Assembly: GCF_001653235.2 (NCBI RefSeq)
Contig: NC_035791.1
Location: 3,534,001 to 3,598,000 of the forward strand
Source: Pochonia chlamydosporia 170
Taxonomy: Eukaryota > Ascomycota > Sordariomycetes > Hypocreales > Clavicipitaceae
Reading direction: 5' to 3'
DNA length: 64,000 bases
Shown here: positions 25,335 through 37,711 of the stretch, piece by piece
How the letters are laid out: the number at the start of each line of letters is the position of its first letter
How positions within the stretch are numbered: position 1 is the first letter of the stretch
Position numbers and translations under genes: made by a program
The notes under the pieces: generated by a model
The model's database searches: none
Seen by the model: the letters and a program-made list of their open reading frames with translations, nothing else
Told to the model about the DNA's origin: nothing

Positions 25335-26704
25335 TTAACCCTCAAAGGTGAAGCTAGCACCGAGCTATTTCACATTGTTAGCAAACATGCTGTTGTTCAC
25401 GAGATCAAGACAGAAAATACCTTGTGGGTGGCCTGGTCGAGCTTCTGGGTGTCGAAAGAACCACCGAGACCCAGGGTGACACCCTCACGGAGGAGGACGT
25501 TGTAGGCAAGGGCGGCAATACCGCGGTCGTTGATCTTGACCTGTGGAACTTGTTAGTCGCTATATCAGGACTGCAAATTGAAGCCGTATTCAAATCATAC
25601 CTTGGCAAAGGAGACGGGGTCGATGCGGTACTTGCTGGCAACCTCGAGGCCGACAGTGTTGCCGGTCTTGGAGTTCCAGGTAGCCTTGGCACCAGCCTCG
25701 ACCTGGCTGTTGACCTTGTGGTAGTAAGAAGCGGCAAAGACGCTCAGGTTGTCGGTGGCAGTGATGGCAGCGCTGTACTGGGGAGCAGCGTAGCCGACAG
25801 CGGCGGAGTAGGCAGTGACGGCGGCCTTGTTGACGTCGTAGCCAGCAGAGGCACCGGCGAGGAAACCCTCGTGACCGACAACGGCATCGACGTTGGCGAT
25901 TGGGCCCTTGAGCAGGTCGAAGAAAGCACGGCCGTGGAAACCGGGCTGCTTGAAGAAGAGGTTGAACTTGGCGCCCTTGCCAGCGGTGGCGGGCAGGAAG
26001 TTGAAGAGACCCTCGAGCTTGAGGCCCTTGGCGAGGGTGTCGTTAACCTCGAGCTTGGTGTCGAGGGCGTTGGCAGTGTTCCAGGTCTGGGTCAAGGTGA
26101 GGCCTGTACGTGTATACCTCGTTAGCAGCTGAGCGTAGCTGGTGGGTTGTCAAAAAGCAGCGAACTCGAGCGGCCAGCTCGCGCGGGGACCGAGAACGTG
26201 CGATACAGAAATGAAGGGGAGGGAGCCGTCTCGTCGTCTAGCTGGGCGACGGCGGGTTCTGGGGCGGGGAGTTGCCGTACCAGAAGGCTTGTCGGTGTAT
26301 TTTCCCTCAATCTGCTGCGGCATTAGCATCTATCATGGGTGAACGGCGACCGGGGCGAGCCGAATCGCAAAAGGAGGTCTACTCACAGCAGCAGAGGTGG
26401 CCTTCTCGTGGCTGGACTTGCCAGTCACCTTGAAAGCGACGCCATTGGGGGCAGTGTCCTTGAACTCGAAGGTGGTGGCGGACAGGTGGTAGAAGTCCTT
26501 GTTGAGAAGCTATAGAGATAAGATGGTTATGTCAGTAATGTATTCTCTGCGCATGTATCACGACATTCGCCGTGTCGGTGTGCTGAAAGGGCATTGGCCG
26601 TTGAGCTACTGAGCCGAGGACCAGACTGGCAAACAAAAATACGGGGAGAGAGCGCATACGTCGTTGGCCGGCTTGGCAATATCGGAGAAGGCGGGAACAG
26701 ACAT
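25335..26704 (-). CDS. POR1: Mitochondrial outer-membrane porin (VDAC)
   Basis: Voltage-dependent anion channel for metabolites across the outer mitochondrial membrane. Six exons (26704-26660, 26509-26387, 26311-26281, 26103-25601, 25540-25421, 25364-25335) give 283 aa, the canonical VDAC length. The N-terminus MSVPAFSDIAKPANDLLNKDFY and the beta-strand-rich body (LTLTQTWNTANALDTKLEV; VGHEGFLAGASAGYD) are typical of fungal porin. The final 10-codon exon gives LGASFTFEG, a standard VDAC terminus. Two exons are tiny (31 and 30 bp). All junctions keep frame and use GTATGC, GTGAGT, GTACGG, GTATGA and GTATTT donors. Confidence 0.95.
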
Positions 26705-28538
26705 TGTGACTGGAGGTAGAGAGAGATGTGAGGAGATGGAAAAGAATTGGTATATGGCAGTGTGATGGAAGGAAGCGACGATGATTGTGACGCGGGTTGC
26801 AATGGGATAATAGGGAGATGGACAGCCACTTTCTCAGAGGTGGGAAGTTTTCGGGACCCCAGAGGGCAGAGGGAAAATATCGGGCGTCGCGCGACGGTCA
26901 GTGATTGGACAGGTGGAGAGCAGTAGAGGTCCACTCTGTGAGAGCAACCAGCCGTTGTTGGGGCAAGCGAAGGGGACCAAATGGATCAATGGATCAAATG
27001 GATGGAGTGAAGCATGAACCAGAATTCGATGAAAAGGAAAGATGGGATGGTCAAAGTAAACGTCATGGGCTAATTCTGCGTTTGGGCTATGGCAGTCTAT
27101 TTTGTCTACGCTAGCATTGCCGTAATTCATGCACCCATACAGAGTATATGGCACAATGGTCGTCGAATCGTCCACCTCCATACAGAGGCCAACTCCAGCA
27201 TGGTTTCCACGGCTTGCATATTTCTGCATATTGGCGTCTCCCATCTTCATTCACAGCTCAGTTTGGTCTTTACAGAGCTCATCTGCTTCATCAACTCGTT
27301 TTACCATGTCGTCTTCTCCCGATCCCAATGATTTTTCACCATCAGCTCAAATGGCCGTCGCCATGAAGCTGGGCCCAACAAATTGGATGGGTCAGCCTTG
27401 TCATGCAACGGCGCTATTCCCCAGGACCGCGAATTAATTGTTCATGCGCTCCTCCAGCTCCTCAAGGACTTTGGAGACAAAACAAACAGTAACACGGCCG
27501 GCATACATCACCAAATACATCCTTGTCTCCAGGTTCATCCCCAGACGTCCAGTGCCTCCTTGGACAGAGTACATGACTCACGACCACGATCCAAGCGCGT
27601 CTACACCATAAAAGTGAACTTCGTCACCAGCCGACTGTGTACACCAGATCTACTCGCAATCGTGTGTACACCACAACGCAGCTGTGCCATCCTGCCGTAC
27701 TGCACTCTTTCATTTCCGCCGTTTCCTCATCTCCCATTTCGCAAGGCGGCGTTCTCAGTGCCCATCGTGACTTTGCGCCAAGCATCCCAGCAATGGCCCA
27801 CGTGGACATTTTCTCAACGTCCATCGCTCGGGTGTGGCTCGAGCCTCAGGCGACAGACAATGCCACACCAGACAAGGTCGAAGGTAAACTTTGAGACAAA
27901 TGGCTCTTTTACGTGATGGGTGGAGACGAATGTGAAATGGGGAATTGGATGGATTGGATGGATTGGTGCTCGGCGTTGTGCCCGATCAGGGCCGAGGGAA
28001 GTTGACTGACCATGTTGCAAACGGGGGTTTGCACGATACAGTACATGTAGAAATAAAGTTAGATCAAGATGCCTATAATTCACATGCACCTACAACTCAA
28101 TTTTCTAGTGGTTCACTGTGCTTACAGAGTCGTCATGGTTCGAGTACTTACCCTACTCTGTGGCCATTCAGGCAAACCATTCACGGAGCATATGTTCCCT
28201 GACCTGTATTCGCAAAGTAACAAGCTATGTCAGATGATAGAGAGCAGCTCCGCCATAAGGAATTCGTCAAATTTGGATTACATGCCGCTTCTTGTTGTTT
28301 GATCTATGGACTGGCTCTCGACTTACACGCCGTAGTCAGCGCAGACCACATCAACAGGCTTCAAATGTTGTGCCTTAACGCCGCTAAGTCCATGTCAGCA
28401 AAGTTGATCTACTTTCGTCTGGTAATGATTAGTTCTTTCACGAACCTAACCAGTATTGCGAGTTGATAAATTCTCGTAATTTCTGGATCTATTTATGTCA
28501 TGAATTGATTAGTTCTCCTTCCCTTAACTGCATTCACA
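26705..28538. other. Long intergenic region porin/Zn2Cys6 regulator
   Basis: Shared upstream region of two divergent genes, 1.8 kb. It contains GGAT-rich short repeats (26975-27003) and a GATTGGATG-type repeat at 27944-27966. Open frames at 27383-27916 and 28227-28466 lack recognisable features. I support no gene here. Confidence 0.45.
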
Positions 28539-30856
28539 ATGAAGGCAAGAGCAACCCGCACTTCAAGCACAAAGTCTCAACCCACAGCCACAGGCTCCAA
28601 CAACCCAAACACGAAGAGAAGACTCAAAAGAAAAAGACTACCATTAAACTGCGGGGAATGCAGGAAAAAGAAGGTGCGCAGTGTGAACTCGACGCTCTGT
28701 CAACTTGTTCCCTCTTCTCACACGAAATAGCTATCTTGTGATCGCCAGCTTCCCTGCCACAGATGCATTCGCGCAGGCAGACCTGAAGAGTGTTGTTTCG
28801 ATACAGATACCGGAAAACCAGCATGTGCAAACCCACAGTTTTTACAACAGGATTCTCAAAGGCATGGCGATGAGATTCGAGAGCTACAGGCTCAAGTTGC
28901 TGAGTTGAAGGGGCTGCTGACGAAGTTGACGTCGAGTCGTGAGACTATACACACTGAGCAACATACCCTTGTGGCACAGTCTGTGAGTACAACAGTGTCC
29001 GAAACACAGATTGAACCGAGCTCTGTGAGCAAGGGAGATCACGGAGACAGCGTGGTGGGCATTCCCAATCCTGCGATTCGGCGGCCTAAAGGATATTACA
29101 ATCAGCACTCCTTGTTCCGGTTCTTTTCAGAAGTAAGTTAAATTACGTTCCGAGGCTTTTACGTCGACTAATTGTGATAGATCCCTCAACTATGGCCTTT
29201 TATCGAAGAAACAACGAACCAGTTCCTCAAACCAGTTGGTGTGCATCTCAACAAGCCAAAAGGCCAAGCTGGTACCGACGCTGCTCTCCCACAAGGAACA
29301 AGTTTACGAGATCTACTTCCCTGTAAAGGTGATACAAATATCTTGACATCATATTATATCAACCACCTCTCCTCTATCCACCGCATCCTCCACGTACCAA
29401 CATTTCAAAGGGAGTGTACCACCTTTTGGAGCACCGCTGAGCCTCGACCAGCCACAGCCATTCTAATCTTATCAATCCTCTCAATATCAGTATGCCTGAT
29501 TAGCACCGACTCCCCTCTCTCCTCTTCCTACCAACACAAACCTCTCCAATGGATACGAATCTGCGAAAGCTGGTTGCTCAAACAGAGCACCAAACACCGC
29601 CGACTCATCCACTACCAAGTCAAATACCTCATTCTTATTGCCAAGCGCGTCAACATGATCCGGAAGAAAGACTGGTGGACAGAGTCGGGCTCATTGGTGC
29701 AGGACGCCATTCTAGACGGATTCCATGTTGAGGACGCAAGTGACGGTGTGTACATGAGAGAGATGAAGAAGAGACTTTGGTTGGCGGTTAGGGAGCTAGA
29801 TTTACAGAGCGGCTTTGAGTTTGGTCTTCCCACTTTGCTACATAATGTGGATGACGATGCGGACATTGCGGCGTTAGATGATGCAGAGTTTGACGAGAAA
29901 ACGGAAGTTGGAGAGCGGAACACGAATGAGTGTATACCGTCATTTCAGATGCTCTGTTCACAGAGCTGGAAGCTACGGCTGCATATATCGCGCTCCCTAG
30001 TCACGGGCATGACATACGACGAGGTATTGAGGCACACGCACAAACTTACACAGATGATTTATGCCCTTCCAAGTCAAAATACCGAGTCTAACAAAACCGA
30101 AAGGCAATGTGTCCTGGAGGATGCATTTCTGAAATTTCAGCTACAAACGTGCATACTTGCTCTTAACAGACCATATCTCGCACAGGGAAAGCACTGGATG
30201 TCTATGAACGCAGTATACATCGTATCGCAAGACATGCTCTTACTTAACACGAAGCTAGCGAAACTCGGGCTCCAAACTTTTGCCTTGCTACGCGAAGATG
30301 TTATGCTTGCAGCTTTGACCTTGACTCGTATCACACTACACACACAAGGTACATTCTCCTTTTCACATACAACTTGTAAGTTCAATGGATCTGACAGGCA
30401 TAGATTCAACAAATATTACTACAGCAAACGTAAAAGCCACCACTTCACTCATAGAAGAATGCCTCCCCTTCACAGAAGATAGGTATCTCCGCTCCTCCGC
30501 GAGTGAACCATGGTGCTACATCACGCTCTGCTCAGCAATAATGTTGCTCAAAATGCATACTGATTCCGAAAACATGGAGTCTTCAATGGTGACTTGTGCG
30601 CAAATGTTTTTGGATCTTCATTATCGATGTGTTGGGCGGCAGAGGGCGTGGCTGCTTCAACGTGAAGAGACCCATGTGCACACTGGTCAAGACGTATCAG
30701 AAATGGATGTGAGTTACGATGTGAGTATATTTGTCTTATTATGTTGTTCCTAGACTGACTTGTTAGGTTTGCGTGAATCCGTTCGAATTAGATATTGGAT
30801 TGGGAGGTGGTTGGGAACCTTGGGGGGCAGCTTGGTCGACACTACCGCTTCAGTAG
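28539..30856 (+). CDS. Zn2Cys6 fungal transcription factor
   Basis: Nuclear regulator; target genes unknown. Exons 28539-28673, 28731-29132, 29181-30348, 30398-30708 and 30767-30856 give about 701 aa. The first junction assembles the binuclear zinc cluster CGECRKKK/LSCDRQLPCHRCIRAG...ECCF, so exon 1 (ending RKKK) and exon 2 must be joined. A coiled coil follows (EIRELQAQVAELKGLLTKL). The middle region (DTNILTSYYINHLSSIHRILHVPTFQREC) matches the fungal-specific transcription-factor domain. Two GTGAGT donors 12 bases apart (30709 and 30721) are both in frame; I chose the first because the second leaves a 46-bp intron. The C-terminus is Gly/Trp-rich. Next downstream is the PNP-domain gene on the same strand. 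Confidence 0.85.
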
Positions 30857-31302
30857 CATTTCGTTCAGTGTGCGCTGAGGTTCATCTCAGTCACAATGTT
30901 GCTTCCAGAGACAGGGTTTGTGTATCTTGATATTACAAGATCTAGAATCCTCTAATTAGACACGAGAATGGGCAAATAGCCAACCGCGCATACAAGTCGA
31001 GTTCGCCTTCATCAAGAACGCCTGAGAGATTCGAGACTCTTCACGAACTCCGAGACTTGTCTTGTGTGAGCTTTGAAGGCCTGATTTCATTTGATACTTG
31101 ATATTCTTGGATGCTTTGTCAATACCATGAGAGTCAGCTCTGCCACAACTGGCTTTTGATGGTCATTGGCGAAGCAGTTTCCACGTGACAGAAAGGCAGT
31201 CTGTGATATTGGGCATCCATGTTAGCTATGGTCCAAATAATCAAACTCATTGCTCAAGAACACACCCTAGAAGCCAAGTTCAGATCATCCACAGAAACAA
31301 AA
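30857..31302. other. Intergenic region regulator/PNP-domain gene
   Basis: Downstream flank of the regulator and upstream flank of the next gene. An in-frame ATG at 31219 would extend the next protein by 28 residues. No other feature is seen. Confidence 0.45.
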
Positions 31303-34300
31303 ATGTCTGCGGATTCACAACACGTTGAGCATGGAGATGGTGTCCGGAAGAATCGCTCGGGACAGGAAAAGCGGTCTTCACCTACCATCCCAGTAATGCT
31401 CGACAGGTATGTGAATGCAACTCAGCACTCCGAAATTCCTGTGCCAGAACGATTCCTGAGACATGGCGGATCATCCCACGGACGGCACACGACCCATGAC
31501 ATGGATCCGACAAGGTTCGAACAATGGATGAGGTCTAAGCTCTCCGTCGTTGACAGGTCCGGCCATAGCGAGAATACGATGCGACATGCTATATTCGCGG
31601 TCAACATGGAAGACTTTGTATCTGTCCTGAACGATGAGTATGAGGATGTTCCGGCTTGCTCGGTTCTAACAGTGACCAGTTCAGCTGCCTCGGGCTCTAA
31701 TGCGTTCGCGGATGTCGCAGAGTGTTATGTTAGGTCACAATGGTCGCATCATGGGGTTCGAGTGCTGGACTGGCTGTCTCGATTTCGAAATCGTGATTTG
31801 CGACAATGTATGTGATCATGCAAAATGTTCTGAGTTGAGATTATGGCCTGATCAACACAGCTAGTGGCATCTCTAAAACTAGACATGCCAGATAATGATG
31901 TAATTCTCAATAGCTGGGGCACTAACACCTCCTGGAAAAAGGTTGAAGTATTCGGAACAGAAGAGGTCGTGGCAAAAATAGCTCTACAGCTCGCATGGAC
32001 GATGATGGCGTTCCGAAAACCACGTCCAAGGTCGAAGGAGCTGTCACTCTTCGCTGCCGAAGTAACGTTCTCTGAGGAGGGACTGGTCCTTCCTAGTTCT
32101 ACAGCGTCCTCACAGCCCTGCTTCAACTTCAGAATCAAAGTTCGAGAACCTCAAGCTTCTGAGGCAGTCGAAAAGGAAGGAGCTTGCTGGAACAACGCAT
32201 TTCGGCACTTTGCAGTCGCTACCGGATTCCACATTCCATCACGGCCAGCTGATTTCCGTGGTGTGGAGCTGCCTTTCGCATTGATGACAATTTTAACCCA
32301 AGTCGACTATCCCTTACCATTCATGGATGGTTTTGTTCTCAAGGGCCGTAAATCTGCCGTCTTTCCGGTTCTGTCCAACAGAGAGAGGACTGCCGTTCAG
32401 TGGCATCTGGTCGAGGCCAAGGGATCTTGCTCTTCCATGGCGGAAATTCACAATACTTTACCGGAACTTGTAACCGTCACTGGCTCCCTCGATGAGTATG
32501 TCGATACCGGTTTGCCTGCTACAAAACGTCACTTCCTGGGGCTATACCGGGATGCGAGGATTCACCTTGGCACTCAAGATTCTCAAGCTGAGAAGATCTC
32601 AAGCGTGGATGGGGTTCCGAACGTTCATATTTCATCGGGAACGCCTATGAAGTGGCAGAGAATTATCAATATGTCCTTGCACATATCGGCCAAGGCAGCA
32701 AGTGTCGGGGTCTCGACGGAGTTCCGACTTGGGAAGTCGCTGCAAAAGTCACTGAGCATCGAACATAATCCACTGCAACTCTTTGACCTAGCTTGTGAGA
32801 ATCTGACATTATTATACAATGTCGAGACGAAGACGGCATGGTTGTTGCCAGAAATATGTGTAATTCTGCATTTAATGCAGGCCCAGACTCGCAACAAGCG
32901 CAAGGGATACCGGTTTCGATTCCCCTCCTTCGTGGATATGGCAGCAAGCAAGTTGGAGAATACGTGCCGCCGCTTTCTAGAACAAAACCTCAACTTGCAA
33001 CCCATGTTCAAACAGTTCTCGGATGCTTTTACTCAGATGAAAGAGGACATTCTCATGAAACCCAAGGGAGTCAGACTACGTAATGTGTTCTTTGAGTCAA
33101 CCGAGCGACTAGCCGGAGTCGATTTCACTGAGTTATCCTTGCTCCCTCTGAAATACTCGACCAGAGAGGTCGAACTGCCGACTAGATCTAGTGGCGGCTG
33201 GGTAGAAATGCTCAAGGATAATTGGGAAGCGAAGAAGAGTTACAAGATTGTGAGCATCTTTTGCAAGAATCTGTACCCAGAACCAGTCAAACCGACAGGT
33301 ATGGAGTGCAGTACTTGGTGTCCGCCTCCTGTTAACTCCGATTATCTCATCACCACTATCTCCTGCATCAGGAAATTAGCAGAGAGACACGGAAGAGATC
33401 CAGTAAAGCTCTCACCCAATATGTTTTGGGGACCTGGCAATGTTGACCCATATAGCATCTGTCCTAAGAGGAACTGCAACCGACTGCAGCAGATAGTTAA
33501 ACAACAGCCCAGCAGGCGCATGTTTAATATCATGGAAGATGCGCCAGCTGATGGTGCCCTTGTGTTTGGTGGGTCGTATTGCATGAATCCTCAGATGAAG
33601 TGCTCTACCGGGAGTGCCCCAAGAACGCTTGAAATCCTCAGAGAAGAGCTGGGATCGGAGGTCCCTGATTATGCTTCACGAGCCGCTTCCATGTCAGAAC
33701 CAACCGCTTCAAGCCTGAATCGCAGGCAGAGTGCTATCCAAGCTGCGGACAAACTCGCAAATTTCCACATGCTCAATGTGGCATCTTATATCGAGCCAAG
33801 CTGGCGTGAAGACTTTTTCGTTGCAATCATTTGCGCTCTACCACGCGAAGCAGATGCAGTCACTTTATTGTTTGATAAATTCTGGGACGAAGATGGCGAT
33901 ACTTTTGGCAGGGCTAAAGGTGACACAAATGCTTATACAACAGGGCGTTTTGGATCGCATAATGTTGTCCTTGCTGTGCTTCCCGCGATGGGGACAACTA
34001 ACGCCGCGGCAGCAGCTGCTAACCTCCGCTTAAGCTATCCTAATCTTAAGTTGACATTAATTATCGGAATCTGCGGTGGGATTCCGAAGGTAGGTGGGAT
34101 TGACGCCTTTCTAGGCGATGTTATCATTGGCAAAACAATCGTCCAGTATGATTATGGACGACTGTACCCGGGGCAATTCTCAGTCAAGAAATCAGTTGAT
34201 GATAGTCTTAGCCGCGCGAATAAGGATATTCGAGGCCTTCTTGCTAGTTTTGAGATGGAACATGGACATGAACAACTGCGATCTAAGGCTGCTCTTCACC

Positions 34301-34854
34301 TTAAGCACTTACAGGAAAAAGCTGCTCGCAAGAAGCGACGAGCAAATTACCATTATCCAGGAATCACCAACGACAAACTATTCCTACCGAGTTATCGCCA
34401 CTCGCATCACGACTCCTGCGATATTTGTTGTGGCGAACCTGCCCGTATCTGTGACATTGCCTCCGGGGCTTCTTGTGTGGAAATCGGCTGCAACGAGGAT
34501 AACTTGGTGAGAAGGCAAAGACCCACTGTAGAATGCGGTCGCTGCCCTAATATCTTTATTGGCTGTCTGGGCTCAGGTAATACAGTCATGAAGTCGGGTG
34601 AGGATCGCGATCGCATCGCCGCAGAACAGGGTGTCATTGCTTTTGAGATGGAAGGGGCAGGGGCTTGGGACGAGGTCCCATGCATTGTTATTAAAGGCAT
34701 CTGTGACTATGCAGATAGCCATAAAAACAAGACGTGGCAAGATTTTGCGGCAGCTACAGCAGCGGCGGTGGCCAAAGCACTGCTAGAGAGATATATACGT
34801 GAGGATGCTGGTAGAGCTTTGGCAAGCAGAAATCGAGAGTTCAGGTATGAGTAA
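31303..34854 (+). CDS. Large protein with C-terminal PNP/UDP-phosphorylase-like domain (NLR-like candidate)
   Basis: Exons 31303-31807 and 31865-34854 (GTATGT donor, CTAG acceptor, 57-bp intron) give 1164 aa. The ATG at 31303 has a strong AAAAATGTCT context; one at 31219 is possible. Residues from about 815 form a nucleoside-phosphorylase-superfamily domain: VAIICALPREADAV, LPAMGTTNAAAAAANLR, IIGICGGIPKVGG, GDVIIGKTIVQYDYGRLYP, EMEGAGAWDEVP and IKGICDYADSHKNKTWQDFA. It has a basic and Cys-rich insertion (CDICCGEPARIC...CVEIGC...CGRC). In fungi this domain is usually the N-terminal effector of NLR-like receptors. Here it is C-terminal, behind about 800 residues including CWNNAFRHFAVATGFHIP and IFCKNLYPEPVKPTGMECS. 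No P-loop, ankyrin or TPR is visible. Function is inferred only. Confidence 0.8.
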
Positions 34855-35398
34855 TGAGTGAGTTTTTGTTACTGATTTAAAGTTTGGGGCAGGTGAACCA
34901 CGTTTTTGGGTATTAAGCGGGATTTCGCTTCAACATGCGATAACCAAGGGTATGCTTGTCGTTTATGGCGTGAAGCAAAATGTGGCTATTTGTGTGAGCT
35001 AAATTTGAATCTTCTTCTTTTGTCACGAAACGCACTTGAAGGTGCCACGCGGGCTAAGGTGGAGAGCTACAGATGGCAGAATGACGCAGCTATAACACTT
35101 ATCTAAGTTTTGCTCGATAGGTTAGCCTTCCGCTGTATCAGATGATGCAATTGCAGGTAATAATTATGTTTGGAAACACGGTGATTGCGGCCGAGAGTTG
35201 AATTTGATCAGGTAGAAACGGTCTTGTACTTTTCAAATTCTATCTATTTTGTAGCTTTTCTATATACGTCCCTGATATCATACCGACAGATTTCGGGGTA
35301 TCTTCATTTATACAGCGTTGTCATACTTGGCGTTGTGTGTGGAAATGGCTCTGTAAATACGTTAGTCACTCATCGTCAATCGCGTCAAAGATTTCTTC
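34855..35398. other. Convergent 3' intergenic region
   Basis: Between the PNP-domain gene and asparagine synthetase. AT-rich around 35200-35330. No gene seen. Confidence 0.5.
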
Positions 35399-37711
35399 CT
35401 ACCTTCCACTGGGGTCGCTCTGCTTAGACCATGTCGGCGTCCAGCGCAGAACAGTCGATGCGCACGAGGGAGGGAAATGCTCGTCAAACATCAGACGGTA
35501 CCAGTAACTGAGGGCTACGTTAGCAAATCTCTAATACAGGGGCTCTTGTCTCCACGCACGCTTCCTTTGTGTCCGGGATATCGGTACCCCATTCGGTCTT
35601 GGGGTTCTTCATCATCTCGTCGGTAACATGCAGCTCGGCGTTGTCCTTGAGGGCATCAATCCAGCCGTAGCCGACACCGTCGGAGAATTGCTCCTTCTGG
35701 CGCCAGAGAATGTTTTCAGGCAGGTAAGGAGCGGTTTCGGGCTCATCAGAGGTGTCAAAGGCCTTACGGAGAATGTACTTCTCCATACGGTCCTTGGTGA
35801 TCATCTTGTCCTGGGGGTCGATGTTCATGGAAGTCTCGAGGAACTAGAATATCATTGTTAATTACGGGTCATTCGAAACGAGAAAGTTTTGGTGTCTTGA
35901 ACATACCTCCTTGTCAAGGAAGGGAACTCGAGCTTCCAAGCCCCAGGCGGCAGTAGACTTGTTGGCTCGCAGGCAGTCGGCATAGTGCAGGTTCTTGACA
36001 CGGCGGACTGTCTCTTCGTGGAAAGCCTTCTTGTCAGGGGCAGCGTGGAAATACAGGTAGCCACCAAAGATTTCGTCACTGCCCTCGCCACTCAACACCA
36101 TCTTGATGCCCATAGCCTTGATCTTGCGGGAGAGCAGATACATGGGTGTAGAGGCACGAATAGTGGTGACATCGTAGGTCTCGAGGTGGTAAATGACATC
36201 TGAAAGGGCGTTGAGACCGTCTTCGATAGTGAAGGTCATGACGTGGTGCTTGGTGCCGAGGAACTTGGCAACTTCGAGCGCGGCCTTGTTGTCTGGCGAG
36301 CCGGGCAGACCAATGGAGAACGAGTTAAGTTGAGGAAGGTAGGTGACGGTGGAGAGGTTGTCGTCGTCGTCGATACCAACAAGGCCGTCGCCAAGATCAG
36401 GGTTGCCGTTGCCCATGGGCTCAGCGCCTCCGTTCTTCTCCAGAGCCTTCTGCTTAAGGCGCAGAGTCTCGCGCTGGGCAATTGCAGCAACCAGACTAGA
36501 GTCCAACCCACCAGAGAGCAACACACCATACGGAACCTCAGCCATAAGTCTCTTTCTAACAGACTTCTCCAAAGCATGACGAAGCACCTTCAAGTCGACA
36601 GGTGTTGAAGGGACCTTGGTGGGATCCCACCACGTGGGTTTGAAGTAGCGAGTGGTCTGGCCAGTTTTTGAGTCGAAGACGTGGCCAGGAGGGAATGGAA
36701 CGATCTTGTCGCAGACGGTGTGCAGACATTTCAGCTCGGAGGCGAAGTAGACGGTTCCGGGCTCCTTCCAAGACCAACCCTGGTACAGGGTGGTGATGCC
36801 GATAGGATCACGGGCAGCAATAGTTCGGTCTTGCTTCTTGTCATATAGGACGAAGGAGAACATGCCGTCCAGGTGGTTGGGGGCATCGATGTCATATTCC
36901 ATGTACTGTTGGTTAGTTGTTAGCAAATTTCTCATATATTTCCCGTGGAAACAGAAAAGATTGAGCGCTAGAATAACGCACCAAGGGAATAATGACTTCG
37001 CAGTCAGATGTAGTCTTGAAGTGGTAGACATGTTTCAAGTGCTTTCGAACCAGACGGTGGTTGTAGATTTCACCGTTCACAGCGAGAACAAGTGACTCGT
37101 CTTCGTTGGTCAGGGGCTGAGCACCAGACTCTATGTTGGTGGTTAGCAAGTCTAGAAGAAGATAGTTGCGCTCGTGGCAATCAATTGAATCACTTACCAA
37201 CACCGACAATACTCAGACGCTCATGGCAAAGGACTGTAAAGTGTGACCCATTAGACATAGTTCCAAGCCAAGCGGGATATACCACAGAACATACTTGTGT
37301 TGTTGGAGATGATGTTTCCGCCTAAATTCGTTCGTTGTTAGTGACTGCTCGGTTGGTAGACGCTCTCATGAGCTTCGAGTTTTCTCCTGACTCAGGACTC
37401 ACTCCAATCGGGACCTCGGTGGCGGATTCTGCAGCCATTGCATCAGCGCGTAGTTTCCAAAACGGTATACGAACAAACAACTTACTGCTTAGCAAGCCGA
37501 AGAGCAGTCGGCTTAAATCTCTGGACGCCGGGATGGCTACAAAAATGCGCTCGTCAGCAAATGTATTCTAAACCTCATGGCGGGGTGATTTTTTTGACTG
37601 GGCCGATCGGCGTGCCCCTCCAAGAGCAACTCAAAAAGATGCTGGACCGGCCGAACGCGGACAAAGGGAGAGTCTCGGTACGTACCAATGGCAGGCGAAA
37701 ATTCCACACAT
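35399..37711 (-). CDS. ASN1: Asparagine synthetase (glutamine-hydrolysing)
   Basis: Makes asparagine from aspartate, glutamine and ATP in the cytosol. Nine exons fit: 37711-37686, 37536-37486, 37428-37403, 37321-37295, 37233-37198, 37130-36982, 36905-35907, 35843-35560 and 35507-35399, giving 568 aa. The spliced N-terminus begins [18 protein letters not shown] with the catalytic Cys2 of the glutaminase domain, then [29 protein letters not shown] and NGEIYNHR. The synthetase domain has the PP-loop LLSGGLDSS (about 235-242), [14 protein letters not shown], and [20 protein letters not shown]. Five of the first six exons are 26-51 bp. The C-terminus ends DPSGR. Every junction keeps frame and restores conserved residues, so the model is robust. 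Whether this equals yeast ASN1 or ASN2 cannot be decided. Confidence 0.95.

Noticed and set aside
25424..26125. 233-residue plus-strand frame opposite porin
   Set aside because: Antisense shadow of the VDAC exons; Gly/Val-rich composition arises from the codon use of the real gene.
27383..27916. 177-residue plus-strand frame upstream of the regulator
   Set aside because: Composition is irregular, and no domain or splice partner is seen.
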